Shown: positions 35,100 to 45,284, numbered from the stretch's first letter. The stretch is DNA of 64,000 nt from Oscillospiraceae bacterium (GCA_031264245.1 JAISEG010000005.1:186001-250000), one strand, 5' to 3'. Numbers and translations: made by a program. The notes: a model not told the origin generated them from the sequence alone.

Positions 35100-35855
35100 T
35101 CAACGCTTAAACACCGGCGTTTTGTACCACACTCCGGTCATAAACAGCCCGTGCGGCGGAAGGGTGGGACCGGCGTTTTTCCTCTGCGCCGCGTCGAATA
35201 TGTCCGGGATCCTCTCCGGCAGTATCTTCCCCTCCGAGGCGTATATGGCTGTCCCCGCCATGCTTCTTGCCATGTTGTAAAGAAAGCCGTTCGCGCAGAT
35301 TTTAAGGGCTATAAGCTCCCCCTCCGCCGCGCAATCGAAATAATAAACTGTACGCACCGTGGTTTTCACATTCGAGCCCGCCGAGCGGAACGCCGAAAAA
35401 TCGTGTGTGCCGGTCATCTGCGCCGCCGCGCTCCGCATAGCCTCCAAATCTATTTTCCCCGGATAGAAATACGCTCGCCGCGCGTAAAACGGATTTTTCA
35501 GCCGGGACGGGTAGATATAGTAGGTGTATTCCTTTTTGACCGCGGAGAACACGGCGTGAAAGTCCTCCTCCACCTCGGCGGCATCATAGACGGCGATGTC
35601 CTCAGGCAGCCTGGAATTTACCGCGTACGGCAGCCTGTCCACCGGAAGCTGTGACCCTGTCCTGAAGTTTGCGACATAGGTTTTCGCGTGTACCCCGGCG
35701 TCGGTTCTGCCGCAGCCGGTCACCCTCACCTGTTCGCCGCAGATTTCGGAAAGCGCCCGCTCCAGTGTGCCGGAGACGGTGGGCAGCTCCTTTTGAGCCT
35801 GCCAGCCATGATAATTCGTCCCGGAATACGCAAGTCTCAGCGCTATATATCTCAT
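35100..35855 (-). CDS. truA: tRNA pseudouridine(38-40) synthase
   Basis: 251 residues. The catalytic Asp is in the GRTDAGVHA motif, preceded by the N-terminal YSGTNYHGWQAQ. The enzyme isomerises uridines 38-40 in the anticodon stem. Its ATG overlaps the ecfT stop by four bases. The order ecfA1-ecfA2-ecfT-truA is the standard Firmicute order, but the ribosomal genes that usually flank it are absent. Confidence 0.95.
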   Translation of the reverse strand: MRYIALRLAYSGTNYHGWQAQKELPTVSGTLERALSEICGEQVRVTGCGRTDAGVHAKTYVANFRTGSQLPVDRLPYAVNSRLPEDIAVYDAAEVEEDFHAVFSAVKKEYTYYIYPSRLKNPFYARRAYFYPGKIDLEAMRSAAAQMTGTHDFSAFRSAGSNVKTTVRTVYYFDCAAEGELIALKICANGFLYNMARSMAGTAIYASEGKILPERIPDIFDAAQRKNAGPTLPPHGLFMTGVWYKTPVFKR

Positions 35856-36664
35856 ACTATACCGAATATCCTAAAGACGATCACCCCGCCGAAAACCGCC
35901 GCCGATATCAAGGACGAGTAGAGGTCAACCATCGAATATTTGAGCGAGCGGAGCCTTGTGCGCCCTTCCCCGCCCCTGTAGCACCGGCACTCCATCGCCA
36001 CCGCCAGCTCGTCGGCGCGGCGAAACGCGCTTATAAACAGCGGAACAAGCAGGGGAATCAGCGCCTTCGCCCTGCTGAATAGGCTTCCCGTTTCAAAGTC
36101 GGCGCCGCGCGCCTTCTGCGCGCTCATTATTTTGTCGGTCTCCTCTATCAGCGTAGGTATGAACCTCAGCGCGATAGTCATCATCATCGCAAGCTCATGC
36201 ACCGGCACCCGGAGCTTTTTCAACGGTCCCAGAAGCAGCTCGATGCCGTCGGTAAGCATCAGCGGGGAGGTGGTGTAGGTCAGCAGAAACGTGCCTGTGA
36301 TCAGCATTACGATACGCACTATCATGTAAACGGCGGTTTCAAGCCCCTCATAGGTTACGCTTATCCTGCCGCCAAACAGCTCGAATACCGGCGTCCCGGG
36401 GGTATAGAACATATTCAGTACGCCGGTGAGGGCGATCACGAATATAATCGGCTTTATTCCCCGCAATATGATGGCGGGCTTTATCCTTGAGACGGCTATC
36501 GCCGCGCAGAGCCATACGAACAGCAGCAAATACGCGTACAGCCCGTCAGCTATAAACAGGATTATGATGTACAAAAATACAAGCGATATTTTTATTCTCG
36601 GGTCCATTCTGTGAATGGCTGTCTTCCCCGGGAAATATTGTCCAAGGGTTATATCCTTCAGCAC
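35852..36664 (-). CDS. ecfT: Energy-coupling factor transporter transmembrane protein EcfT
   Basis: 270 residues from a GTG start (36664) with GGAG before it. It has five to six hydrophobic helices and the conserved coupling helices with the Ala-Arg-Gly motif (QKARGADFETG) that contacts the two ATPases. It forms the core of a group II ECF importer and pairs with separate S-components for vitamins or metals. No S-component is in this window, as expected for the shared module. Confidence 0.93.
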   Translation of the reverse strand: MLKDITLGQYFPGKTAIHRMDPRIKISLVFLYIIILFIADGLYAYLLLFVWLCAAIAVSRIKPAIILRGIKPIIFVIALTGVLNMFYTPGTPVFELFGGRISVTYEGLETAVYMIVRIVMLITGTFLLTYTTSPLMLTDGIELLLGPLKKLRVPVHELAMMMTIALRFIPTLIEETDKIMSAQKARGADFETGSLFSRAKALIPLLVPLFISAFRRADELAVAMECRCYRGGEGRTRLRSLKYSMVDLYSSLISAAVFGGVIVFRIFGIV

Positions 36665-36713
36665 TCTGTTCTCCAGTCCTTTACATATATTCCGCTCAGC
36701 CTGTTATCCCTTC

Positions 36714-37568
36714 TCAAGGATGTTTTAACTGCTTTAGCTTTTCTATCGCCTGTCCAACCGTGAATACCGAGCTGTCCACCCCGAGCCCCAGCTCCTGAAG
36801 CCTGATAAACACCTTTGTTATCTGCGGAACCGAAAGCCCCACCGCTCTAAGCTCCGCGGCGTGGGAAAAGACCTCCTCAGGCGTTCCGGTCAGATAGACG
36901 GTGGATTCGTCCATTACAAGTATCCTGTTACAGTTTTCCGCGACGTCCTCCATGCTGTGGGTCACGAGTATAATGGTGGCTCCGCTTTTTTTGTGGTAGT
37001 CACGGATCCTCGAAAGTATCTCATCCCTGCCCAGCGGGTCAAGCCCCGCCGTAGGCTCGTCGAGTATCAGCACCTCCGGTCTCATCGCCATTACCCCCGC
37101 TATTGCCGCGCGGCGCTTTTGCCCGCCGGACAGCTCAAAGGGGGATTTTTCCAGCAGCTCCTCCTCTATTCCGGCAAAGCTTGCCGCCTCCCTGACCCGC
37201 TCGTCTATCTCCCCCTCGGAGAGCTTCATGTTTTTAGGTCCGAAGGCGATATCCTTGTAAACCGTTTCCTCAAAGAGCTGATATTCCGGGTACTGAAACA
37301 CAAGCCCAACCTTAAACCGGATGGATTGAAGCTCCTTCTTGTCCTCCCAAATGTCCTTCCCCTCAAAGAGAACCCGTCCCCCGTCAGCCTTTAAAAGTCC
37401 GTTCAGGTGCTGAATGAGTGTGGATTTCCCCGAGCCTGTATGCCCGATCAGACCCAGGAATTCCCCTCGTTTAACCTCGATATTTATATTGTCAAGCGCG
37501 CGCCGCTCAAACGGCGTTCCCGCCCCGTATATGTGTACCAGGTTTTCAACCTTTAAAATTGATGCCAT
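36714..37568 (-). CDS. ecfA2: Energy-coupling factor ATPase 2
   Basis: 284 residues from ATG 37568, seven bases after TTGGAG. Walker A GHTGSGKST, Q-loop VFQYPEYQLFEETV, signature LSGGQKRRAAIAG and Walker B VLILDEPTAGLDP are clear. The early segment VHIYGAGTPFERRAL and the alanine in RRAAIAG mark the EcfA2 subtype. It pairs with EcfA1 to power EcfT. A terminator-like hairpin separates it from ecfA1. Confidence 0.93.
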   Translation of the reverse strand: MASILKVENLVHIYGAGTPFERRALDNINIEVKRGEFLGLIGHTGSGKSTLIQHLNGLLKADGGRVLFEGKDIWEDKKELQSIRFKVGLVFQYPEYQLFEETVYKDIAFGPKNMKLSEGEIDERVREAASFAGIEEELLEKSPFELSGGQKRRAAIAGVMAMRPEVLILDEPTAGLDPLGRDEILSRIRDYHKKSGATIILVTHSMEDVAENCNRILVMDESTVYLTGTPEEVFSHAAELRAVGLSVPQITKVFIRLQELGLGVDSSVFTVGQAIEKLKQLKHP

Positions 37569-37674
37569 AATTTTCTCCAAAAGCTTCTTCACTTTATCGG
37601 CTTCACGGTTTTTGCCGCAACATAACTATCGTTAGTTACATTTTATTTATACTAAATATTGTTGGAAAACGTTT

Positions 37675-37725
37675 AAAAATCAGGTGCAAAAGTGTTGCGT
37701 ATATGCAGTTTTGCGCCTGATTTTT
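37675..37725 (-). terminator. Hairpin between ecfA1 and ecfA2
   Basis: AAAAATCAGGTGCAAAA (37675-37691) pairs with 37709-37725 at nearly every position around a 17-base loop. It is located inside the ecf gene run, so it may attenuate transcription of ecfA2, ecfT and truA relative to ecfA1. CTATCGTTAG lies just downstream (37626-37635). Confidence 0.65.
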
Positions 37726-37736
37726 ATTACGGTTTC

Positions 37737-38594
37737 TTATCGGGATTTAGTATTATACATCTGATACAGCGCCATGGCACATTCGTCAACGTCCAGCGCG
37801 TCCAGCGGCATAGCCACCCCCAGCTCCCTGAGGCTGTACATAAGCTCCACCGTCTGCGGCACCGCAAGCCCCACGCTTCGCAAAAGCTCCACCTGAACGA
37901 ACACTTCCTTGGGCTTCCCGTCGGTAATAATACTTCCGTGATCCATCACAATGACCCTGTCGCAGCTTGCCGCCTCCTCCATGTGGTGGGTTATCAGCAC
38001 GATGGTGACGTTGCGCTCCTTATTCAGCTGGCGGATCGTAGCCATAACCTCACGCCTGCCAATCGGATCCAGCATAGCCGTAGGCTCATCCAACACTATA
38101 CATTCAGGCATCATCGCGATGACCCCCGCTATCGCCACACGCTGCTTCTGCCCGCCGGACAGCCGGTGCGGCGCGTGCTCGCGGTACTCGTACATACCCA
38201 CGGTTTTCAGCGCTTCGTCCACCCGTCTGCGTATCTCAGCCGGTTCGACGCCGAGGTTTTCCGGCGCAAAAGCCACATCCTCCTCCACTATGTTCGCGAC
38301 AATCTGATTGTCGGGATTTTGAAACACCATTCCCACGGTCTGGCGGATGTCGTAGAGGCGGCTTTCATCCGCGGAGTCCATCCCTTTAACATAAACCTTT
38401 CCCCCGCTTGGGAGCAAAATCGCGTTGAAGTGCTTTGCGAGTGTGGATTTTCCGCAGCCGTTGTGCCCCAAAACTGCGACAAATTCCCCGCGTTTTATAT
38501 CAATGCTCATACCCTCAAAGACCTTGACGGGTCCCGATTCGGTCTCATATTCAAAATATATGTCCTCGCAATGCAAAATCACATCGTTATTCAT
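37737..38594 (-). CDS. ecfA1: Energy-coupling factor ATPase 1
   Basis: 285 residues from ATG 38594 after AAGGAG. Walker A GHNGCGKSTLAKHFNAILLP, Q-loop VFQNPDNQIVANIVEEDVAF, signature LSGGQKQRVAIAG, Walker B CIVLDEPTAMLDP. The LLPSGGKVYVKGMD stretch and QNPDNQ are standard for EcfA1. Its ribosome binding site begins right at the edge of a 123-bp repeat element, so its promoter may lie in or beyond that element. Confidence 0.94.
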   Translation of the reverse strand: MNNDVILHCEDIYFEYETESGPVKVFEGMSIDIKRGEFVAVLGHNGCGKSTLAKHFNAILLPSGGKVYVKGMDSADESRLYDIRQTVGMVFQNPDNQIVANIVEEDVAFAPENLGVEPAEIRRRVDEALKTVGMYEYREHAPHRLSGGQKQRVAIAGVIAMMPECIVLDEPTAMLDPIGRREVMATIRQLNKERNVTIVLITHHMEEAASCDRVIVMDHGSIITDGKPKEVFVQVELLRSVGLAVPQTVELMYSLRELGVAMPLDALDVDECAMALYQMYNTKSR

Positions 38595-38608
38595 AGACAA
38601 AATTCTCC

Positions 38609-38731
38609 TTATACTAATCGCCAAAGGCGCTCACGCCGTTTAGGAGCATTCTATAAAATGGGGCAAAAAGCTTTGATATATGCGGTTTCCCGGCCGATTT
38701 TTAGTATGCTTCTTATTGGGGATTAGTATTA
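38609..38731. repeat. 123-bp inverted-repeat element (copy 2)
   Basis: TTATACTAATC (38609-38619) and GATTAGTATTA (38721-38731) are perfect inverted termini. The body matches the element at 3144-3266 in reverse orientation, with identical length. Midpoint motif GATATATGCG at 38675-38684. It sits between the ribosome binding site of ecfA1 and the stop codon of the methyltransferase gene, which it overlaps. Confidence 0.87.
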
Positions 38732-39607
38732 TTCGGCGGGGGCCGACGCGCTCCTCCACCGTCCGGCGGCGCCGCACGGAAACTCCAGCCCATTTTCGCT
38801 GACCTTGAGCCCCAGCTCGCCGCAGTCGGCTTTTCCGCCGTGCCTTGGGGTGATGACGGTGTTCAATATATAGGACAGGACCGACGGCGCCAGCCCTGTG
38901 GTATATGAATTTATTATGAAAAATAGAGGGTCGCCGCTCAGTACCTCCGCGCAAAGCTCAACCAGATCATACAGCTCGTCCTCAAGCTTCCATATCTCAC
39001 CCGACGGACCCCTGCCGTACGAGGGCGGGTCCATTATCACCGCGTCATATTTCTTGCCCCTGCGAAGCTCCCTCTGTACAAATTTTACGCAGTCGTCAAC
39101 TATCCATCTTATCGGAGCGTCCCGCAAGCCCGAGGACACTGCGTTTTCCCTGCCCCATGCCACCATCCCCCTGGCCGCGTCGACATGGCAGACCTTCGCG
39201 CCCGCCGCGGCGGCGGCGAGGGTTGCGGCTCCGGTGTACGCAAACAGGTTCAGCACCGATATTTCCCGCTGTGCCGCCCGTATCTGCCCTCTGATAAAGT
39301 CCCAGTTTGCCGCCTGCTCGGGAAACAGCCCCGTGTGCTTAAAGTTCATCGGCTTTATATTGAAGGTGAGACCGTCATAGCTTATCTGCCATTTTTCCGG
39401 CAAAGCGTTCTTTTCCCAGTGACCCCCGCCGCTGTTCGACCTGGAGTACACTGCGTTCGGACGCCGCCATTTTTCGTGTGTCCGCTCGCTTTTCCATATC
39501 GCCTGAGGGTCCGGTCTTACAAGGTAAATGCCGCCCCAGCGCTCAAGCCGCTCCCCTCCGCCGCAATCCACAAGCTCATAGTCCCGCCACCTATCGGATA
39601 ACCACAT
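38729..39607 (-). CDS. Class I SAM-dependent methyltransferase (RlmI/PF10672-like)
   Basis: 292 residues from ATG 39607, which follows AAGGGG; an ATG five codons earlier is possible. The SAM-binding strand LNLFAYTGAATLAAA and the catalytic VIMDPPSYGRG motif fit 23S rRNA m5C methyltransferases of the RlmI/RlmK type. The N-terminal PUA domain of RlmI is missing, as in many Firmicute homologues. The stop TAA (38731-38729) is made of the last three bases of the 123-bp repeat element, so the C-terminus was probably altered by the insertion. Confidence 0.82.
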   Translation of the reverse strand: MWLSDRWRDYELVDCGGGERLERWGGIYLVRPDPQAIWKSERTHEKWRRPNAVYSRSNSGGGHWEKNALPEKWQISYDGLTFNIKPMNFKHTGLFPEQAANWDFIRGQIRAAQREISVLNLFAYTGAATLAAAAAGAKVCHVDAARGMVAWGRENAVSSGLRDAPIRWIVDDCVKFVQRELRRGKKYDAVIMDPPSYGRGPSGEIWKLEDELYDLVELCAEVLSGDPLFFIINSYTTGLAPSVLSYILNTVITPRHGGKADCGELGLKVSENGLEFPCGAAGRWRSASAPAE

Positions 39608-39792
39608 TATTTTCCCCTTCATAATTTGTGCGAAGCTTTTGTATCATACTAATATCAGTATATTTTATCATTACAGCTCTGATTCGTCAATTTTATATTT
39701 GTACAATATATCACAATTTTTATAGTCCGGTCAAACATTTCATACAAATAAAAGCCGCTTTAAAGCCGCTTCGATGATCATAAATTGTAAAA

Positions 39793-39819
39793 GCAGGGGC
39801 TGACTGCAACAGCCCCTGC
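39793..39819 (-). terminator. Terminator of ahcY-metK
   Basis: GCAGGGGCTG (39793-39802) pairs with CAGCCCCTGC (39810-39819) across a seven-base loop, 60 bases downstream of the metK stop. Confidence 0.78.
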
Positions 39820-39878
39820 CGGTCTTTTGTAAAATCCTCGCCAATCTTCGCGCAATGTCTAATCGGTGGAGCAATATA

Positions 39879-41051
<1,173 letters not shown>

Positions 41052-41106
41052 ATTCTCTATCCTCTCTCACTTTCAATTATCTGTTCAATATCTGTGACCC
41101 TTTGCC

Positions 41107-42342
41107 CTAAAATCCTTTTATATACTCAATTTGCTTATCCGTCAGCTTGTCAATTTTTATACCCATGACGTCCAGCTTCATGAGCGCGACGCTCCTGTCA
41201 ATCTCCTCCGGCACGGCATAAACCCCCGGCTTCTTCAAGTCGTTTTTCGCGAAGTATTCAAGGCTGAGCGCCTGAATAGAAAAGCTCATGTCCATTATCT
41301 CCGCCGGATGCCCGTTGCCCGCCGCGAGATTTACAAGCCTGCCCTCACCGAGCAGATTCAGAGTGCGCCCATCCGCCATTTCATAGCCTGTGACGTTGAA
41401 TTTACGTTCGTAAACCCGCCTTGAAAGCGCCTCCAAATCAGGCTTGCTCACTTCCACATCGAAATGACCCGCGTTGGACAGTATCGCGCCGTCCTTCATC
41501 CTTTCAAAGTGGCGCTTTACTATCACGTCCTTGCAGCCGGTGGCACAGACGAAGATGTCCCCGACCCCGCTCGCCTCATCCATAGTCATAACGGCGCAGC
41601 CCTCCATTGCCGCCTCGATAGCCCGCACCGGATCCACCTCGGTCACAATCACCTGAGCTCCCATTCCCTTCGCGCGGGCGGCTATCCCCCTGCCGCACCA
41701 TCCAAAGCCCGCGACCACCACCTTCTTCGCGGCGACAAGGTTGTTTGTTGTGTGCATTATCGCGTCCCAGACCGACTGACCTGTTCCGTAGCGGTTGTCA
41801 AACAGGTACTTGCAGTTGGCGTCGTTGACCGAGATGACCGGATAGCTCAGCTTTCCGGCGGCGTGCCGCGCACGCAGGCGGTGGATGCCGGTGGTCGTCT
41901 CCTCGCAGCAGCCCTTGAGCCTGTCCGCGTATTCCCTGTACTCCCCGTGCAGCAGCTCCAAAAGGTCGCCGCCGTCATCGATGATTATATCCGGATGACA
42001 CGCGAGCGCCTGCCTTAAGTGGTCAGTATATTCCCCACTCGTCACGCCCCTCCTGGCAAAGACCTCGAAGCCCTGCTCGCAGAGAGCCGCCGCTACGTCG
42101 TCCTGGGTTGAAAGCGGGTTGCAGCCTGTAACGTAAACCTCGGCGCCGCCGTCGCGCAGCACGGTGGCAAGGTTTGCGGTTTTCGCCTCAAGGTGGATGG
42201 ATATGGTTATGGCAAGCCCTTTAAACGGCTTCTCCTGTATAAAGCGCTTGCGTACGGCGGCAAGCATCGGCATGTAGGACGCCACCCAGTCAAGCTTGTC
42301 CTGCCCGGACGGGGCAAGCCCTATATCCCTGATATCAGACAT
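41107..42342 (-). CDS. ahcY: Adenosylhomocysteinase
   Basis: 411 residues. The NAD-binding motif GFGWCGRGIAARAKGMGAQV, the substrate segment near VNDANCKYLFDNRYGTGQS and the C-terminal GHPAEIMDMSFSIQ are all present. It hydrolyses S-adenosylhomocysteine to adenosine and homocysteine and so relieves inhibition of methyltransferases. AAGGAGG precedes ATG 42342. A palindromic repeat with extended -10 boxes lies 48-163 bases upstream and may be its promoter. Confidence 0.95.
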   Translation of the reverse strand: MSDIRDIGLAPSGQDKLDWVASYMPMLAAVRKRFIQEKPFKGLAITISIHLEAKTANLATVLRDGGAEVYVTGCNPLSTQDDVAAALCEQGFEVFARRGVTSGEYTDHLRQALACHPDIIIDDGGDLLELLHGEYREYADRLKGCCEETTTGIHRLRARHAAGKLSYPVISVNDANCKYLFDNRYGTGQSVWDAIMHTTNNLVAAKKVVVAGFGWCGRGIAARAKGMGAQVIVTEVDPVRAIEAAMEGCAVMTMDEASGVGDIFVCATGCKDVIVKRHFERMKDGAILSNAGHFDVEVSKPDLEALSRRVYERKFNVTGYEMADGRTLNLLGEGRLVNLAAGNGHPAEIMDMSFSIQALSLEYFAKNDLKKPGVYAVPEEIDRSVALMKLDVMGIKIDKLTDKQIEYIKGF

Positions 42343-42389
42343 AATTTATGATGTTCCTCCTTGTTCGTGAATACAAATCCTGATGCTGT

Positions 42390-42505
42390 TATAATGATTG
42401 CAATGCAATCATTATATCATAGGCGTTTACGCCGTAATGGTATATTTATCTAAAGGCACGCAGTGCCGTATCAGCGTATAATAACCGCTTGCGGTTATTA
42501 TACCA
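42390..42505 (-). repeat. Palindromic repeat with extended -10 boxes (two units, reversed)
   Basis: Read on the minus strand: palindrome TATAATAACCG/CGGTTATTATA (42477-42502) preceded by TGG, the tail CGCTGATACGGCACTGCGTG and on to AATAT, then palindrome TATAATGATTGCA/TGCAATCATTATA (42390-42416) preceded by TGA. The tail is the same as at 15418-15452, but the palindrome arms differ and remain fully paired. The remaining leader (42343-42389 and 42506-42621) shows no other feature. Confidence 0.75.
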
Positions 42506-42621
42506 TAACTGGAAATAATGTAAAGCTAAATAGCCCATGCGGGAGAGGATGCCGGCGTCAGTTGGTGTAATTGCTGTAATATGGCTTTGAAAGCGGGAAA
42601 TAATTTTTATTAATTAACACT

Positions 42622-42650
42622 TTAACATTGCTCCTCACGTGTGATATAAT
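42622..42650 (+). promoter_or_regulatory. Promoter of the cupin regulator gene
   Basis: TTAACA (42622-42627), 17 bases, TATAAT (42645-42650), the latter preceded by TGA as an extended -10 box. Confidence 0.72.
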
Positions 42651-42714
42651 GATTTTTAATCATCTGTTGATGGTTCCGATTCATATTTTCGCAAATTTAT
42701 TGGAGGGTGAAGCT

Positions 42715-43266
42715 ATGCCGGAAGATTTAAAACTTATCGCGTTACGAATTCGTGAGCTTCGTGATGTATACGGCTACACCGCAGAGGAGGTCGCGGCCGA
42801 TTTAGGCCTATCCGTCGCTCAATATACTGTTTACGAAACCGAGGGCGCCGATATCCCAATCAGCGTTCTTTACCACCTGGCAAACAAATACGGCGTCGAC
42901 TTAACAGAAATATTGACCGGACTTACCCCGCGGCTTGACTCACTGTGTGTTGTGCCGAGCGGAAACGGTATCAAAATTGACCGCTACGCGCAGTATCATA
43001 TTCAAAGCCTTGCCCACAAATTCAAGGACAAGGTTATGCAGCCAATGCTCGTCACGCTCGAGCCTCAGAGCAAGGAGCCCGCGCTTGTTACCCATGGCGG
43101 GCAGGAGTTCAACTACGTGCTTAGGGGCTCCGTCTACTTCCTTTTTGATGAGAAGAAGCTGCTTTTGAACACCGGCGACTGCGTCTACTTCGACCCGCTC
43201 CATCCGCACGGGCAGATGGCGGCAAGCGGGGAAAGGGCAATATTTTTGACTGTAATTACTGAATAA
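42715..43266 (+). CDS. XRE-family regulator with C-terminal cupin domain
   Basis: 183 residues from ATG 42715, behind GGAGGGTGAAGCT. Residues 1-65 are a helix-turn-helix (IRELRDVYGYTAEEVAADLG, then YHLANKYGVDLTEIL). Residues 105-180 form a small cupin barrel (HGGQEFNYVLRGSVYFLFDE and DCVYFDPLHPHGQM), which probably binds a small ligand. Such regulators commonly precede genes for AMP-forming acyl-CoA ligases in Clostridia, and here that gene is next. A 164-bp mobile-looking element now separates the two. Confidence 0.85.
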   Translation: MPEDLKLIALRIRELRDVYGYTAEEVAADLGLSVAQYTVYETEGADIPISVLYHLANKYGVDLTEILTGLTPRLDSLCVVPSGNGIKIDRYAQYHIQSLAHKFKDKVMQPMLVTLEPQSKEPALVTHGGQEFNYVLRGSVYFLFDEKKLLLNTGDCVYFDPLHPHGQMAASGERAIFLTVITE

Positions 43267-43329
43267 TATATTATCTGTCCTTTAACTGAGGTCAAAGACA
43301 GCTTGTATACTTTTAAAGAAATTATTTTA

Positions 43330-43493
43330 AGAACCTGTTCACATAGGTGGAAATATCGGAGCATCGAGCGATTTTTTTGCTATGCAAGGCAAATTTTCGC
43401 GGACATAATTGTTTTATGGCAAGAAAACTTAACGCGGCACGGCGGAAAAATCGCCGATGATACGGTATTTTCTAACCTATGAGAACAGGTTCT
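43330..43493. repeat. 164-bp MITE-like element
   Basis: Termini AGAACCTGTTCACATAGGT (from 43330) and the complement of ACCTATGAGAACAGGTTCT (to 43493) match at nearly all of 19 positions. It has no coding capacity. It lies in the 301-base gap between the cupin regulator and the acyl-CoA ligase; the rest of that gap (43494-43567) holds only the ligase leader. Confidence 0.8.
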
Positions 43494-43567
43494 GGGTCGG
43501 ACATCAAAAAATAATTTTTTAAGAAAGGTATGGTCCGCTTTACAGCCGGATCATAAATAATATTGAT

Positions 43568-45220
43568 ATGCTAAGCAATTATCTTTCCTGTGTAGATTTT
43601 AACTCATATGAGGATTTGAAAGAAAACTTTAAAATAAATGTACCGGAGTACTTCAATTTCGGCTTTGATATCGTCGACGAATGGGCAAGGCTGGACGCGA
43701 ATAAGCCCGCGCTTGTCTGGTGTGACGACAACGGCGGGGAAAAGGTCCTTTCCTTCGGCGACGTAAGCCGCATGTCAAATCAGATTGCCAATTACTTTAA
43801 GTCGATCGGAGTCAAAAAGGGCGACATGGTCATGATCATACTCCGCAGAAGGTGGGAGTATTGGATAACTGCCGTCGCCATCCACAAGCTCGGCGCCGTC
43901 CTCATTCCGGGAAGCCTCCAGCTTACAAAGAAGGACATTGTTTACCGCGCGAACGCCGCAAATATCCGCCTTATCGTCTCTGTCAACGATAAGTACCCCA
44001 TGGAACAGGTCGAGGAGGCCGCGCCCGCCTGCTCCGACCTCATCGCGAAAATACTGCTCGGTGAAAAGCGCGGAGGCTGGCTCGACTTTGACGCCTACCA
44101 ATCCTTTTCGGATATATTTGAGCGCCCTCAGGGGGAGGACGCGACAAAGGCTTCGGACAACTTCCTCATCTATTTCACCTCCGGCACCACCGGTATGCCC
44201 AAGATGGCGCTTCATTCCTGCTCCTATCCCCTGGGGCAGATCGTCACGGCAAAATACTGGCAGAAGGTACAGGACGGCAAGCTGCATATGTCCGTATCCG
44301 ATTCCGGCTGGGCAAAGTTCGGCTGGGGCAAAATCTACGGTCAGTGGATATGCGGCGCTGTAATATTCGCCTATGACATGGATAAGTTTGTACCCTCAAA
44401 GCTCCTTGAAAAGCTTGATAAATATAAGATAACCACCTTCTGCGCTCCCCCTACAATGTATCGCTTTATGCTCCAGGAGGATCTGACAAAATACGATTTA
44501 AGCTCTATCAAGCACGCCTGCAACGCGGGCGAGCCGCTGAACGCCGACGTCTACAACCGTTTCAAAGCCATAACGGGTCTCAGCCTTACCGAAGGCTTCG
44601 GGCAGAGTGAATCCACCGTTATGATAGCGAACTTTGAATGGTTCGAACCAAAACCGGGTTCGATGGGCAAGCCTTCCCCCCTCTACGACATAGAGCTTAT
44701 GGACAGCGAGGGAAATATCTGCGGCGAAGGCGAGGAGGGCGAGGTTGTCGTCCGAAACATAGGCGCTGACCGACCCGTAGGACTGTTCTTCGGTTATTAC
44801 AGGAACGAAGCTGAAACCTCCATGGCATTTGCCGGGGGCAGGTACAACACGGGTGATGTGGCGTGGCGCGACTCGGACGGTTATCTCTGGTTCGTTGGAC
44901 GAAACGACGATGTTATCAAGTGCTCCGGCTACCGCATCGGTCCCTTCGAGGTCGAAAGCGCCCTTGTCGAGCATCCGGCGGTTGTGGAGTGTGCCGTTAC
45001 GGCGGCGCCCGACCCCGTACGCGGCCAGGTGGTTCAGGCGACTGTTGTTCTTGCCGCCGGGTATTCCCCATCCGATGAGCTGACAAAGGAATTGCAGACT
45101 CACGTTAAAAACGTAACCGCTCCATACAAGTATCCCAGAATCATCAAGTATGTCGACGAGCTGCCAAAGACGATAAGCGGAAAGATAAAGAGAGCGGAAA
45201 TAAGAAACGAATCAAAATAA
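43568..45220 (+). CDS. AMP-forming acyl-CoA synthetase (medium-chain/acetyl type)
   Basis: 550 residues. The ATP-binding P-loop is YFTSGTTGMPK. Other adenylation motifs are TEGFGQSE, YNTGDVAWRDSDGY and the hinge GRNDDVIKCSGYRIGP. The catalytic lysine is in the closing PKTISGKIKR. It activates a carboxylic acid as acyl-AMP, then transfers it to CoA. The length and motifs fit the medium-chain/benzoate-type branch more than long-chain ligases. The upstream cupin regulator probably controls it in response to the acid or its CoA ester. Confidence 0.85.
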   Translation: MLSNYLSCVDFNSYEDLKENFKINVPEYFNFGFDIVDEWARLDANKPALVWCDDNGGEKVLSFGDVSRMSNQIANYFKSIGVKKGDMVMIILRRRWEYWITAVAIHKLGAVLIPGSLQLTKKDIVYRANAANIRLIVSVNDKYPMEQVEEAAPACSDLIAKILLGEKRGGWLDFDAYQSFSDIFERPQGEDATKASDNFLIYFTSGTTGMPKMALHSCSYPLGQIVTAKYWQKVQDGKLHMSVSDSGWAKFGWGKIYGQWICGAVIFAYDMDKFVPSKLLEKLDKYKITTFCAPPTMYRFMLQEDLTKYDLSSIKHACNAGEPLNADVYNRFKAITGLSLTEGFGQSESTVMIANFEWFEPKPGSMGKPSPLYDIELMDSEGNICGEGEEGEVVVRNIGADRPVGLFFGYYRNEAETSMAFAGGRYNTGDVAWRDSDGYLWFVGRNDDVIKCSGYRIGPFEVESALVEHPAVVECAVTAAPDPVRGQVVQATVVLAAGYSPSDELTKELQTHVKNVTAPYKYPRIIKYVDELPKTISGKIKRAEIRNESK

Positions 45221-45236
45221 TTCGGGTAAACCCGGT

Positions 45237-45284
45237 AAAAGGATTGTCTCTCAGTGTGAAATGAACACTGAGAGCAATCCTTTT
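45237..45284 (+). terminator. Terminator of the acyl-CoA synthetase gene
   Basis: Arms 45237-45256 and 45265-45284 pair with a single bulge around an eight-base loop and end in a T tract. Two smaller AT-rich hairpins (TTCACATTTTAGAT motifs) follow up to 45360. Confidence 0.8.

Noticed and set aside
37692-38726. Open frame of 344 codons opposite ecfA1
   Set aside because: Full overlap with a clear ATPase gene, His-rich low-complexity translation, no start signal.
42343-42621. SAM or SAH riboswitch before ahcY-metK
   Set aside because: I looked for conserved cores and found only the palindromic repeat family; no matching kink-turn or pseudoknot motif.
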